Both the position numbers and the translations under genes were made by a program. 9,368 nt of DNA from an uncultured Campylobacter sp. (lineage in GTDB: Bacteria; Campylobacterota; Campylobacteria; Campylobacterales; Campylobacteraceae), in NCBI RefSeq assembly GCF_938039245.1, contig NZ_CALHVN010000027.1, positions 1 through 9,368 of the forward strand, given 5' to 3'. Below, piece after piece: positions 1-5,532 of the stretch. Each line of letters opens with the position of its first letter. Within the stretch, counting starts at the first letter, position 1. The notes below the pieces were generated by a model. It was not told the origin of the DNA. It ran no database searches and worked only from the letters and a program-made list of their open reading frames with translations.

Positions 1-138
1 TTAGACGCTCTAAATTTAGCCCGTTAGCAAGCCCGTACGCGATAGCTTCGTGAAGCGGGGCGAATCTTAAAAACTAAATAAGTTGCTGATTTAAGAGAGT
101 TTGACGTAATTTTAACCTGTATAAATTTCGCAAGCAGC
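1..138. other. Gene-free left edge downstream of recO
   Basis: No gene is supported here. On the minus strand one frame is open from about base 73 to the window edge; its residues (RFAPLHEAIAYGLANG and a few more) look protein-like, but it has no ATG, GTG or TTG start and follows a TAG at 76-74. The plus strand has a frame open only from the edge to a TGA at 51-53. A short GCTTC/GAAGC inverted repeat sits at 46-57, with a loop too tight and no T tract to be a convincing terminator. The stretch is probably the spacer between recO and the next gene. Confidence 0.5.
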
Positions 139-753
139 TCAAAGTCCCTGAAGCAAAACCGAGTATAGCGCGTCTATCTCGCTATCGTCAAGTAGCAGCG
201 TAGAGCGCTCGTTAAAGAGCATTTTTATCTTTTCTATCTCAAAGCCCTTTTGCGCAGCGCAGTGCTCGTGAGCGGGCAGGAAGCTCCTGGCTAGCGCAAC
301 GCTATCCTCCACGGGCTCGTCGCAGATAAAGCAAAAGAGCTCGTCGTGTAGTCTGCCCTCGGCCTCTAAAATGCGCACGTAGCTCTCGATGAGTAGGCGT
401 TTGGGAGCGCCCCTATCAAAGCGCGAGGCGCAAAGCTCGAGCTCGCGAAAATACACCTCGTCTATCTGCTCGACGTCTCGCAGGTGCGCGTAGAGTAGGC
501 GCATAAACTGCTGCCACGCAAGTAGTCGTTCGCGCGAGAGCTGCCAGCGGTAGCCTAGATGCAGGACGCTGCGCAGGTGCGGGAGGAAGTTTTCGCCGCC
601 TTCAAGCTCGAAGTCGATCTTGTAACCTTGCAGGACGTTTGAGTGGCGCGCGCCGTAGAAGCGGTAGGATTTGACTAGCAGCGAGGGCGTGAGGATGTAG
701 ACGAGCAGGTCCTCGTCGCGCACTTTTTGCGTGTGCAGGATGTAGCCTTGCAT
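139..753 (-). CDS. recO: DNA repair protein RecO (short epsilonproteobacterial form)
   Basis: The 204-residue protein resembles RecO, which loads RecA onto SSB-coated single-stranded DNA and anneals strands in the RecFOR recombinational repair pathway in the cytoplasm. The N-terminal ~75 residues (MQGYILHTQKVRDED, then a YGARHS segment) fit the RecO OB fold. The rest is helical. A likely zinc site is formed by Cys141-x2-Cys144 with His162, His164 and Cys165. Epsilonproteobacterial RecO is shorter than the ~240-residue E. coli protein, so the length does not suggest truncation. The ATG follows the dus stop after 2 bases and has no clear Shine-Dalgarno sequence, so translation probably depends on coupling to dus. 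It is the last gene of the accD operon in this window. Its G+C, about 60% by block counts, is higher than that of upstream genes. The family call rests on overall pattern and is less certain than its neighbours. Confidence 0.8.
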   Translation of the reverse strand: MQGYILHTQKVRDEDLLVYILTPSLLVKSYRFYGARHSNVLQGYKIDFELEGGENFLPHLRSVLHLGYRWQLSRERLLAWQQFMRLLYAHLRDVEQIDEVYFRELELCASRFDRGAPKRLLIESYVRILEAEGRLHDELFCFICDEPVEDSVALARSFLPAHEHCAAQKGFEIEKIKMLFNERSTLLLDDSEIDALYSVLLQGL

Positions 754-755
754 GG

Positions 756-1676
756 TTAGAAAAAGGCTTGGATTTTTTGGCGCAGGATGTCTGGCTCGGC
801 GATGTGATTTATCTCGTCGCGAAAGGCGCTTGCACCGTCTATGCCTTTGGAGTAGCGGTGTAGGTGCTTGCGAAAGATCGCCGCTCCGTGCTCGCCGTAG
901 TGCTCGATCATCGCGTCAAAATGCGCCAAGATGATCGCCTTTTTCGTCGCCGCGTCGATGCTGCCGCCCGTCTTTATCTCGTGGAAAACCCACGGCCTAC
1001 CTATGCAGGCGCGTCCTATCATTAGTGCGTCAGCATTAGTTAAATTTAACGCGTCGGTAGCATTTTCGGGCGAGATGTCGCCGTTTGCGATGACGGGGAT
1101 GGTCACTGCTTCTTTGGCTCGGCCGATCGCGGCGTAGTCTACCGTAGCCGTGTAGCCGCCCGCTCTCGTGCGTCCGTGAAATGCGATGTAGTCCGCTCCG
1201 GCGTCCTGTGCAGCAAGGGCTAAAATTTCGGGTATTTTTTCATCAAAGCCTAGGCGCAGTTTGACGCTGGTCATTTGCTTATTTGAGGTTTTTTTGATAG
1301 TTTCTACAATGCGTTTTAGATTTGAGATATCTTTTAGCAGCGCTGAACCCGCAGACTGTTTGACGACTTTTGGCACCGGGCAGCCGCAGTTTAGATCGAT
1401 CCCGTCGATGCCCTCGATACCGTTTAAAATCTCAACCGCTTTTTTGATGACGTCCGCGTCGCTGCCCGCGATCTGCACGATGTAGGGCGTTTCAAGCGGA
1501 GATTTTTTGAGCATCTCAAGAGTTTTGCTACCCTCGTAAACCAGTGCGTTTGCGCTTATCATCTCGCTTACGGTTACGTCGCAGCCAAACTGCTTGACCG
1601 CGCTTCTAAGCGGCAGATCCGAAAAGCCCGCGAGCGGAGCTAGAAAAAGCGGCTTTTTTGAAAAATCTATCAGCAA
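756..1676 (-). CDS. dus: tRNA-dihydrouridine synthase, DusB-like
   Basis: This 306-residue FMN enzyme reduces uridine to dihydrouridine in tRNA using NAD(P)H. The TIM barrel begins with the FMN-contacting PLFLAPLAGFSDLPLR (9-24). The family signature DGIDLNCGCP lies at 91-100, with Cys99 the expected catalytic acid. VKLRLG (138-143) contributes an active-site lysine, HGRT is at 167-170, and the phosphate-binding NGD and GRACIGRP segments are at 198-200 and 221-228. The C-terminal helical tRNA-binding domain follows (about 240-306). The length is normal. The start is TTG at 1676-1674, inside the end of the upstream gene (7-base overlap, 1670-1676). The frame is closed by TAA three codons upstream, and the only other candidate is the CTG immediately after it. 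The ribosome site is weak, which suggests coupling. The DusB subfamily is the best guess; the exact uridine position modified is not shown. Confidence 0.93.
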   Translation of the reverse strand: MLIDFSKKPLFLAPLAGFSDLPLRSAVKQFGCDVTVSEMISANALVYEGSKTLEMLKKSPLETPYIVQIAGSDADVIKKAVEILNGIEGIDGIDLNCGCPVPKVVKQSAGSALLKDISNLKRIVETIKKTSNKQMTSVKLRLGFDEKIPEILALAAQDAGADYIAFHGRTRAGGYTATVDYAAIGRAKEAVTIPVIANGDISPENATDALNLTNADALMIGRACIGRPWVFHEIKTGGSIDAATKKAIILAHFDAMIEHYGEHGAAIFRKHLHRYSKGIDGASAFRDEINHIAEPDILRQKIQAFF

Positions 1677-2707
1677 TGCGCGTACTTAAAAAATAGATCT
1701 GTCGGGACGTTTTTGCCGTTTTGTCTGAGGTATAGCAGGGTGCGGAAATTTTGATATTCGCCGGCTTCAAAACCCGCCAAAACCTCCTGTGCACGCTCGA
1801 GCATCTCAAATTCAAACAGCAGATAGACGTATGCTTCCTGCGCCTCTTGGCGTTCGTTTTTGAGGCGCTCGAATATGCCGATGACAGCGTCTGGAGCGAT
1901 TTTGTTTTTTAGCGTCGCGGCGCTGATGCTAAAGCTGTCTTTTGAAATTTTATCCGAATTTAACAGCTCCAAAATCTCGTCGTTGCTCAAATTTATCTCG
2001 TCTTTGGCAAAGCGGGCGATAAGAGTCATGGTCTCTTTTTCGTCCAGATCTGGAGCAAATTTTTTGATATCGGCGAGCGAGCCTAAATTTATTAGCTTTT
2101 GCCTTGCTTCGCGGACTATTTCTCCCTGATCGCCCGTAGGTTTTTTAAGCGTTTCTAGATAGTACCCGTCCAAATTCGCTATTTTGTTTAGCTCGTTTTT
2201 GATAAAGAGAGGATTGTCCTTAGGTAGCTTAAATTTCTTTAGGTCGGCGACTTCGCCGTTTTTGACTGTGCGCATTACGCCTAGGACGTTTTGTAGCTCC
2301 TCACCATCGATATTTGCGTCTTTGTATCTATCCCAGGGTGAGAGGACTCTTGCTATCTGAGACGGGATTTTATAAAAGTTCGTTTTAAAGTCTTTGTTTG
2401 TATCAAGGCCGAGTAAAATTTCCTTACTGAGGTCTCTATAGAATTTCTCATCGTGCGAAATTTTGCGTTTAAAGGCGTAAAATTTAAACCCGTGATAGGC
2501 CATATGAAGCACGCAAAATATCGTCAAAATCGCAGGCGGCAGTATCATCCAAACGGCGACTGGTAAATTTAACGCATACTCGGCGTCGCTGCCAAAGAGG
2601 GCAAATTTAAGATGAAGCTCGTAGGAGCCGCCCTCAAAAAGATAAACGATCGCGCCGACTACGACCAGGTAAAGCACGGCGCAAGCTATAAAACGTTTGA
2701 TTTGCAT
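1670..2707 (-). CDS. Uncharacterised two-TM membrane protein with cytoplasmic helical domain
   Basis: I do not recognise a characterised family for this 345-residue protein. Two hydrophobic segments are clear: about 6-24 and 48-72. Between them lies a short segment (EGGSYELHLKFALFGSDAEY) that would be periplasmic. A basic stretch follows TM2 (FKFYAFKRK, 74-82), consistent with both termini being cytoplasmic. Residues ~85-345 are hydrophilic and mostly helical. Near the C-terminus, EAYVYLLFEFEMLERAQEVLAG followed by another helix has the look of a TPR-like pair. The topology (TM, short extracytoplasmic strand, TM, then a helical cytoplasmic domain) recalls HemY and a LapA+LapB arrangement, but this is inference from topology only. 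It ends in Cys345. The ATG follows dksA after 9 bases, with AGGGG as a possible ribosome site, and its end overlaps dus. Position in the operon suggests a conserved housekeeping role. Confidence 0.85.
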   Translation of the reverse strand: MQIKRFIACAVLYLVVVGAIVYLFEGGSYELHLKFALFGSDAEYALNLPVAVWMILPPAILTIFCVLHMAYHGFKFYAFKRKISHDEKFYRDLSKEILLGLDTNKDFKTNFYKIPSQIARVLSPWDRYKDANIDGEELQNVLGVMRTVKNGEVADLKKFKLPKDNPLFIKNELNKIANLDGYYLETLKKPTGDQGEIVREARQKLINLGSLADIKKFAPDLDEKETMTLIARFAKDEINLSNDEILELLNSDKISKDSFSISAATLKNKIAPDAVIGIFERLKNERQEAQEAYVYLLFEFEMLERAQEVLAGFEAGEYQNFRTLLYLRQNGKNVPTDLFFKYAHC

Positions 2708-2716
2708 GGCGTACCC

Positions 2717-3070
2717 CTATTTTGCGGTTTTTTCCACTATCTCGCGGCAGGTGATGCAGTATTTTGCGTGCGGTTTGACGCGTAGACGCGCTAGCCCGAT
2801 CTCCTCCTCGCACATCTCGCAGATGCCGTAGGTTTTGTCGGCGATCTTTCGCAGCGAGACGTCGATCTCGGCTAGTTCTTGTCTTTGTTGAGCGCTGATT
2901 GATTGCTCGATGAGCTGATCGGCGTTTACGGAGGCGATATCAAACTCGTCGCTGACGCCGCTTTGGCGAAGTCCCGCCATCTCGTTTGACGAGTCTAAAA
3001 TGTTTTTAGTTATCTGTGCTTTTCGCTCCAGTAAAAGTGCCTTAAACTGCTCCAAGTCGCTTTTACGCAT
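2717..3070 (-). CDS. dksA: RNA polymerase-binding transcription factor DksA
   Basis: DksA enters the secondary channel of RNA polymerase and, with ppGpp, represses stable-RNA promoters and activates biosynthetic ones. The protein has 117 residues, shorter than E. coli DksA (151) mainly at the N-terminus. A long helical hairpin (about 1-78) carries at its tip DEFDIA (41-46), matching the DxxDxA acidic motif needed for DksA function, which separates true DksA from degenerate relatives. The zinc finger has four cysteines: Cys84-x2-Cys87 in YGICEMCEEEIG and Cys105-x2-Cys108 in KYCITC. The ATG at 3070 has AAGGA 5 bases upstream (3080-3076), overlapping the rlmH stop codon. It sits 9 bases after rlmH and 9 before the membrane-protein gene, so it is probably transcribed from the accD promoter and translated with its own good ribosome site. 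Confidence 0.95.
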   Translation of the reverse strand: MRKSDLEQFKALLLERKAQITKNILDSSNEMAGLRQSGVSDEFDIASVNADQLIEQSISAQQRQELAEIDVSLRKIADKTYGICEMCEEEIGLARLRVKPHAKYCITCREIVEKTAK

Positions 3071-3079
3071 TTTGTTCCT

Positions 3080-3535
3080 TTACTTGTGATATGGGTGGTT
3101 AGCGTTTATGCAAAGAGCTCTGAAAATCTGCTCGTGAAGCATAAGCTTTGCTATCTTGTGCGCCATCGTCATGCGGCTTAGGCTGACGACTGCGTCCGTT
3201 TTTTGTTTAAAATTTTGACTAAGCCCATAAGCTCCGCCGATAAAAAACGAAATTTGAGCCTTGTCCGAGATTAGTTTAGCAAACTCCTCGCTGTTAAATT
3301 CGCGACCCGCTTCGTCAAGCGCCACGCAAAAGCCGTTTAAATTCGGCTCATAAACCTCGTCGTAAGCTCTTAGCGCTTCGTCTCGCCCCTTGCTTTGGGC
3401 TTTGGCAATCTTGTCGTTAAAGATAACGACGTCCGAAATTTTGGCGAATTTCGACGACATCTTCGCGTACTCTTTGATCTCGTTTTCAAAATTTTCACGT
3501 TTTGACTTTTGGATGCAAAACACGGAAATTTCCAA
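3080..3535 (-). CDS. rlmH: 23S rRNA (pseudouridine1915-N3)-methyltransferase RlmH
   Basis: RlmH is a small SPOUT methyltransferase that uses SAM to methylate pseudouridine 1915 in helix 69 of 23S rRNA within assembled 70S ribosomes. The 151 residues match the usual ~155. Key parts are ALDEAGREFNSEEFA (72-86), the SAM-binding knot segment FFIGGAYGLS (97-106), and the C-terminal signature LSRMTMAHKIAKLMLHEQ (119-136) ending in NHPYHK (146-151). E. coli has GGPEGL where this protein has GGAYGL. The start is TTG at 3535-3533: a good Shine-Dalgarno, GAGGAA at 3546-3541, lies within the last two accD codons. The AGGA core is 6 bases (with the stop TAA in between) before TTG. Only 2 bases separate the accD stop from this start, so translation is surely coupled. 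Older annotations call this family YbeA. Confidence 0.95.
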   Translation of the reverse strand: MEISVFCIQKSKRENFENEIKEYAKMSSKFAKISDVVIFNDKIAKAQSKGRDEALRAYDEVYEPNLNGFCVALDEAGREFNSEEFAKLISDKAQISFFIGGAYGLSQNFKQKTDAVVSLSRMTMAHKIAKLMLHEQIFRALCINANHPYHK

Positions 3536-3537
3536 AT

Positions 3538-4431
3538 TTATTCCTCGTCGTCCAAATTTTGAGCGCTCGGCTGCTTGGCGGCGTAGGCCGGGTTGTTTGA
3601 GAGTAGCCTTATCATATCGCTCAAAAACTGCTTATGCTCTTTGCGCTCGACTATGGCGTCTATTAGGCCGTGCTCTAGCAAAAACTCCGATCTTTGAAAG
3701 CCCTCGGGCAGATCGGCTCCGATGGTTTGCTTTATAACGCGCTGTCCGGCAAATCCTATGAGAGCGCCGGGCTCTGCGATGATGACGTCGCCCAGCCACG
3801 CAAAAGACGCGCTAACTCCGCCCATCGTAGGATCGGTTAGGACCGATATATAGGGCACTTTGGCCTCGTCAAGCAGCTTTAGCGCGGCGGAAGTTTTTGA
3901 CATCTGCATCAGCGAAAACGTACTCTCCTGCATCCTTGCTCCGCCCGAAGCCGAAACGATGATAAGAGGCTGCTTTTTATCGAGCGATCTTTTTGCGGCG
4001 CGTACGATCTTTTCGCCCTCGACCGAGCCTAAAGACCCGCCCATAAAGCTAAAATCAAAAACCGCCAGTTGCACGTTCATACCGTCTATCTTGGCCTCGC
4101 CGCAGATCACGGCCGAGCTTCTGCCCGTCTTTTCCTCGTTTTCGCTTATGCGTTTTTTATAGGATTTTTTATCGACGAATTTAATCGGATCGACGGGCTT
4201 TAGCTTGGTGTCAAGCTCGACGAAACTGCCTTCGTCGCAGATCATCGCTATCCTCTTGTCGGCGGCTAATCTCATGTGAAAACTGCACTTTGGACAGACG
4301 TTAAAATTTGCCTCAACCTCTTTGTAATACATCAGCGAGTGACAGCTGTCGCATTTGACCCAGTGCGCCGGAGCCTCGCTAGGAGCGGATTGTTGCTTTC
4401 TTGTTTTGGAAAAAAAATCTAAAAAGCTCAT
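3538..4431 (-). CDS. accD: Acetyl-CoA carboxylase carboxyltransferase subunit beta
   Basis: AccD pairs with AccA to move the carboxyl group from carboxybiotin to acetyl-CoA, giving malonyl-CoA for fatty acid synthesis. The 297-residue protein starts with the typical short MSFLDFFSK leader, then a four-cysteine zinc ribbon (Cys27-x2-Cys30, Cys46-x2-Cys49) and a crotonase-fold carboxyltransferase domain. Within it SASGGARMQE (160-169) supplies oxyanion-hole glycines for the CoA thioester, and PTMGGVSASFA (201-211) and GFAGQRVIKQT (226-236) line the active site. The C-terminal tail is acidic (DDEE). The ATG at 4431 has AGGA at 4438-4435, only 3 bases away, which is short. A TATAAT box upstream (4463-4458) makes this the likely first gene of an operon running to recO. 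The gene contains an A8/T8 run at 4410-4417 near its start. Confidence 0.97.
   Translation of the reverse strand: MSFLDFFSKTRKQQSAPSEAPAHWVKCDSCHSLMYYKEVEANFNVCPKCSFHMRLAADKRIAMICDEGSFVELDTKLKPVDPIKFVDKKSYKKRISENEEKTGRSSAVICGEAKIDGMNVQLAVFDFSFMGGSLGSVEGEKIVRAAKRSLDKKQPLIIVSASGGARMQESTFSLMQMSKTSAALKLLDEAKVPYISVLTDPTMGGVSASFAWLGDVIIAEPGALIGFAGQRVIKQTIGADLPEGFQRSEFLLEHGLIDAIVERKEHKQFLSDMIRLLSNNPAYAAKQPSAQNLDDEE
3541..3546 (-). promoter_or_regulatory. Ribosome binding site that decides the rlmH TTG start
   Basis: GAGGAA on the minus strand (3546-3541) forms the last two sense codons of accD. Its AGGA core lies 6 bases before TTG (3535), the right distance, and supports this unusual start codon. 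Confidence 0.75.
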
Positions 4432-4434
4432 AGT

Positions 4435-4438
4435 TCCT
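4435..4438 (-). promoter_or_regulatory. Ribosome binding site of accD (short spacing)
   Basis: On the minus strand TAGGAACT immediately precedes the accD ATG. The AGGA core ends 3 bases before the start codon, closer than the 5-9 bases usual here. No better start lies downstream before the conserved FLDFFSK residues, so the ATG is kept. Confidence 0.5.
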
Positions 4439-4457
4439 ACTTTTAAAAAATTTAGGG

Positions 4458-4463
4458 ATTATA
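4458..4463 (-). promoter_or_regulatory. Candidate sigma70 -10 box of the accD operon
   Basis: Read on the minus strand, GGCTATAATCCC contains a perfect TATAAT at 4463-4458. It would start transcription near 4451 and leave a leader of about 20 bases before accD. No -35 TTGACA is visible at 16-18 bases; Campylobacter sigma70 promoters often lack a conserved -35. The -10 is in the only spacer between the two gene groups, which favours a real promoter. The exact start site is inferred. Confidence 0.5.
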
Positions 4464-4607
4464 GCCAAAGTTAGCTTATGTTTTGCTAGTCGGGTATTAA
4501 ATTTACGCTGCACGCTTTGGGGAGTAAGCGGGTAGAATCGCCGAAATTTACGCCGCCCATTTCTGTGCTTTTTAGGTAAATTTTAAATTTATACGGAGGC
4601 GGTTTGT

Positions 4608-4704
4608 AAATTTGAGGTTAAATTTAAGAAATTTGACTTCGAGGCGTTTAAGATTTATGGTCTAAATTAAAGCGCTCAAATTTGTAAAATTTAACCCAAA
4701 ATTT
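4608..4704. repeat. Large imperfect inverted repeat (potential long stem-loop)
   Basis: The left arm 4608-4634 and right arm 4678-4704 each contain three AAATTT hexamers with spacers of 6 and 3 bases in mirrored order. As inverted complements they match at 23 of 27 positions. The 43-base interior has further pairing: GAG (4641-4643) with CTC (4675-4677), TTT (4647-4649) with AAA (4669-4671), and GATTTA (4652-4657) with TAAATT (4663-4668, one G-T wobble) around a 5-base loop TGGTC. Because AAATTT is self-complementary, 18 of the 27 arm positions match for that reason. Of the nine spacer positions, five match. Confidence 0.6.
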
Positions 4705-4716
4705 GGTGAGGTATTA

Positions 4717-4730
4717 GCTTAAATTTAAGC
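4717..4730. repeat. Perfect 14-base palindrome after rimP
   Basis: GCTTAAATTTAAGC is its own reverse complement and lies 15 bases past the rimP stop codon. It could be a protein-binding half-site pair or a weak hairpin. It is A+T-rich and not followed by a T tract on the minus strand, so it does not qualify as a standard terminator. Confidence 0.6.
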
Positions 4731-4745
4731 CTTTAAATTTGCGGC

Positions 4746-5174
4746 TTACCACTCGATATAGGTTTTTGCCTTTTTTATATTCGCGATTTTTATTTTTAAA
4801 ATTTGACCTTCACTCTCAAACGAGATCTCATCGTCGTCGGCGGACAAAATTTTGCCTTTTAGCTTTTTATTTTCGTCGTCTACTTCGACCGAGATTTTAG
4901 CTAGTTCTCCGACGCTTGAGATAAAATGGCTCGGTTTTTCTAGCTTTCGCTCAAGTCCCGGCGAGCTAACCTCTAGTACGTAGTCCCCGCTAAGAGGCGG
5001 CTCGACGTCAAATATCGGCGAGAGTAGGCGCGAAACCTTTTCGCAGTCGTCTAAATTTACGCCGCCTGGCTTTGTGATATAGATCCTATAAATGGCTCTG
5101 CCGTTTTCGTTTGCGACCTCGACGTCGTAGAGTTGCACGCCGCACTGCGAGATCAGATTTTCAAGATTTTGCAT
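4746..5174 (-). CDS. rimP: Ribosome maturation factor RimP
   Basis: RimP binds the 30S subunit during late assembly and helps S12 and the 5' domain of 16S rRNA settle. The 142-residue protein has the expected alpha/beta N-terminal domain, with YRIYITKPGGVNLDDCEKVS (29-48) and the strong family signature LEVSSPGLERKL (67-78), then a small Sm-like beta-barrel domain to the end (KTYIEW). The length is typical of a short epsilonproteobacterial RimP (about 150 in E. coli). The ATG lies inside rbfA (14-base overlap, 5161-5174), with GAGGA about 10 bases upstream. In E. coli rimP is first, before nusA-infB-rbfA; here it comes after rbfA and there is no nusA. It ends the translation cluster and is followed by the 314-base spacer. 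Confidence 0.93.
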   Translation of the reverse strand: MQNLENLISQCGVQLYDVEVANENGRAIYRIYITKPGGVNLDDCEKVSRLLSPIFDVEPPLSGDYVLEVSSPGLERKLEKPSHFISSVGELAKISVEVDDENKKLKGKILSADDDEISFESEGQILKIKIANIKKAKTYIEW

Positions 5175-5532
5175 TTTTGTTTAGATCCTCTGAGATTTTT
5201 TCAAACAAATCGTCCATGTGGTTTTGGTACTCGAGCCTATCGTCGAATTTAAAGTGAAAATTAGGCGCTCTATACCAGCCCTCGGCCGCCATGCAGTGGT
5301 TTTGTAGGTGCTTTGATACGCGCTTTAGACGGTCTAGTATATAGGCCTGCTCGCGTTCGTCAAACATCATTTTATCTAGATATACGAACGCGTCGTATCT
5401 GCCCTTTTTACACTCGACGTCGGTTACGCAAAGTCCGCGTAAAAGCTCGTCCTCAAGCGCAGATAGAGCCTCTGGCAGTAGCTCTTTTAACACACTTTGC
5501 GTGCGCAGGCGTTTTATCTCCGAGGGGTTCAT
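5161..5532 (-). CDS. rbfA: 30S ribosome-binding factor RbfA
   Basis: RbfA is a KH-type-II protein that binds immature 30S subunits near the 16S rRNA central pseudoknot and is released late in maturation; it is also needed for cold adaptation in E. coli. The 123 residues fit the family. Visible features are the N-terminal helix SEIKRLRTQSVLKELL (4-19), the central VTDVECKKGRYDAFVYLD strand-turn-strand, and the C-terminal RAPNFHFKFDDRLEYQNHMD (88-107), which matches the family's R-x-P-x-L/F-x-F-x-x-D motif. Its ATG overlaps the infB TGA by 4 bases (5529-5532), a classic coupling arrangement, with GAGGAG in the infB 3' end about 11 bases upstream. It overlaps rimP at its end. RbfA and IF2 act at adjacent steps of 30S maturation and initiation. 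Confidence 0.93.
   Translation of the reverse strand: MNPSEIKRLRTQSVLKELLPEALSALEDELLRGLCVTDVECKKGRYDAFVYLDKMMFDEREQAYILDRLKRVSKHLQNHCMAAEGWYRAPNFHFKFDDRLEYQNHMDDLFEKISEDLNKNAKS

Larger units (their letters stand above)
4448..4740. repeat. Cluster of thirteen AAATTT hexamers
   Basis: The self-complementary hexamer AAATTT begins at 4448, 4499, 4544, 4578, 4585, 4608, 4620, 4629, 4678, 4687, 4699, 4721 and 4735. Fewer than one copy would be expected by chance in this length, even at high A+T. AAATTT also recurs elsewhere in the window, including inside genes, so the hexamer looks like a genome-wide bias that is concentrated here. Most copies are flanked by T or A, giving TAAATTT or AAATTTA. 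Confidence 0.85.
4432..4745. other. 314-base intergenic region between rimP and accD
   Basis: This is the only long gene-free stretch. From the rimP side it holds a 14-base palindrome, a 97-base imperfect inverted repeat, thirteen AAATTT hexamers and the accD promoter candidate. The longest codon run I could follow from an ATG on the minus strand is 24 codons (4560-4486), with no ribosome site. No classical GC-rich hairpin plus T tract terminator for the rimP operon is evident, so read-through into accD remains possible. Confidence 0.8.

Noticed and set aside
46..57. GCTTC-GT-GAAGC as a recO terminator
   Set aside because: The loop is too small for the full stem, leaving 4 pairs, and there is no T tract after it on the minus strand.
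752..1485. Several plus-strand open frames opposite dus
   Set aside because: They lie antisense to a clear Dus protein, have no recognisable domains or ribosome sites, and are explained by the codon bias of the gene on the other strand.
1606..1815. Short minus-strand frame across the junction of dus and the membrane-protein gene
   Set aside because: It overlaps two well-supported genes in another frame and has no protein-like features.
4696..4706. CCAAA/TTTGG inverted repeat as a rimP terminator
   Set aside because: The stem is 5 pairs with a 1-base loop and no T tract follows; it is better seen as part of the AAATTT array.
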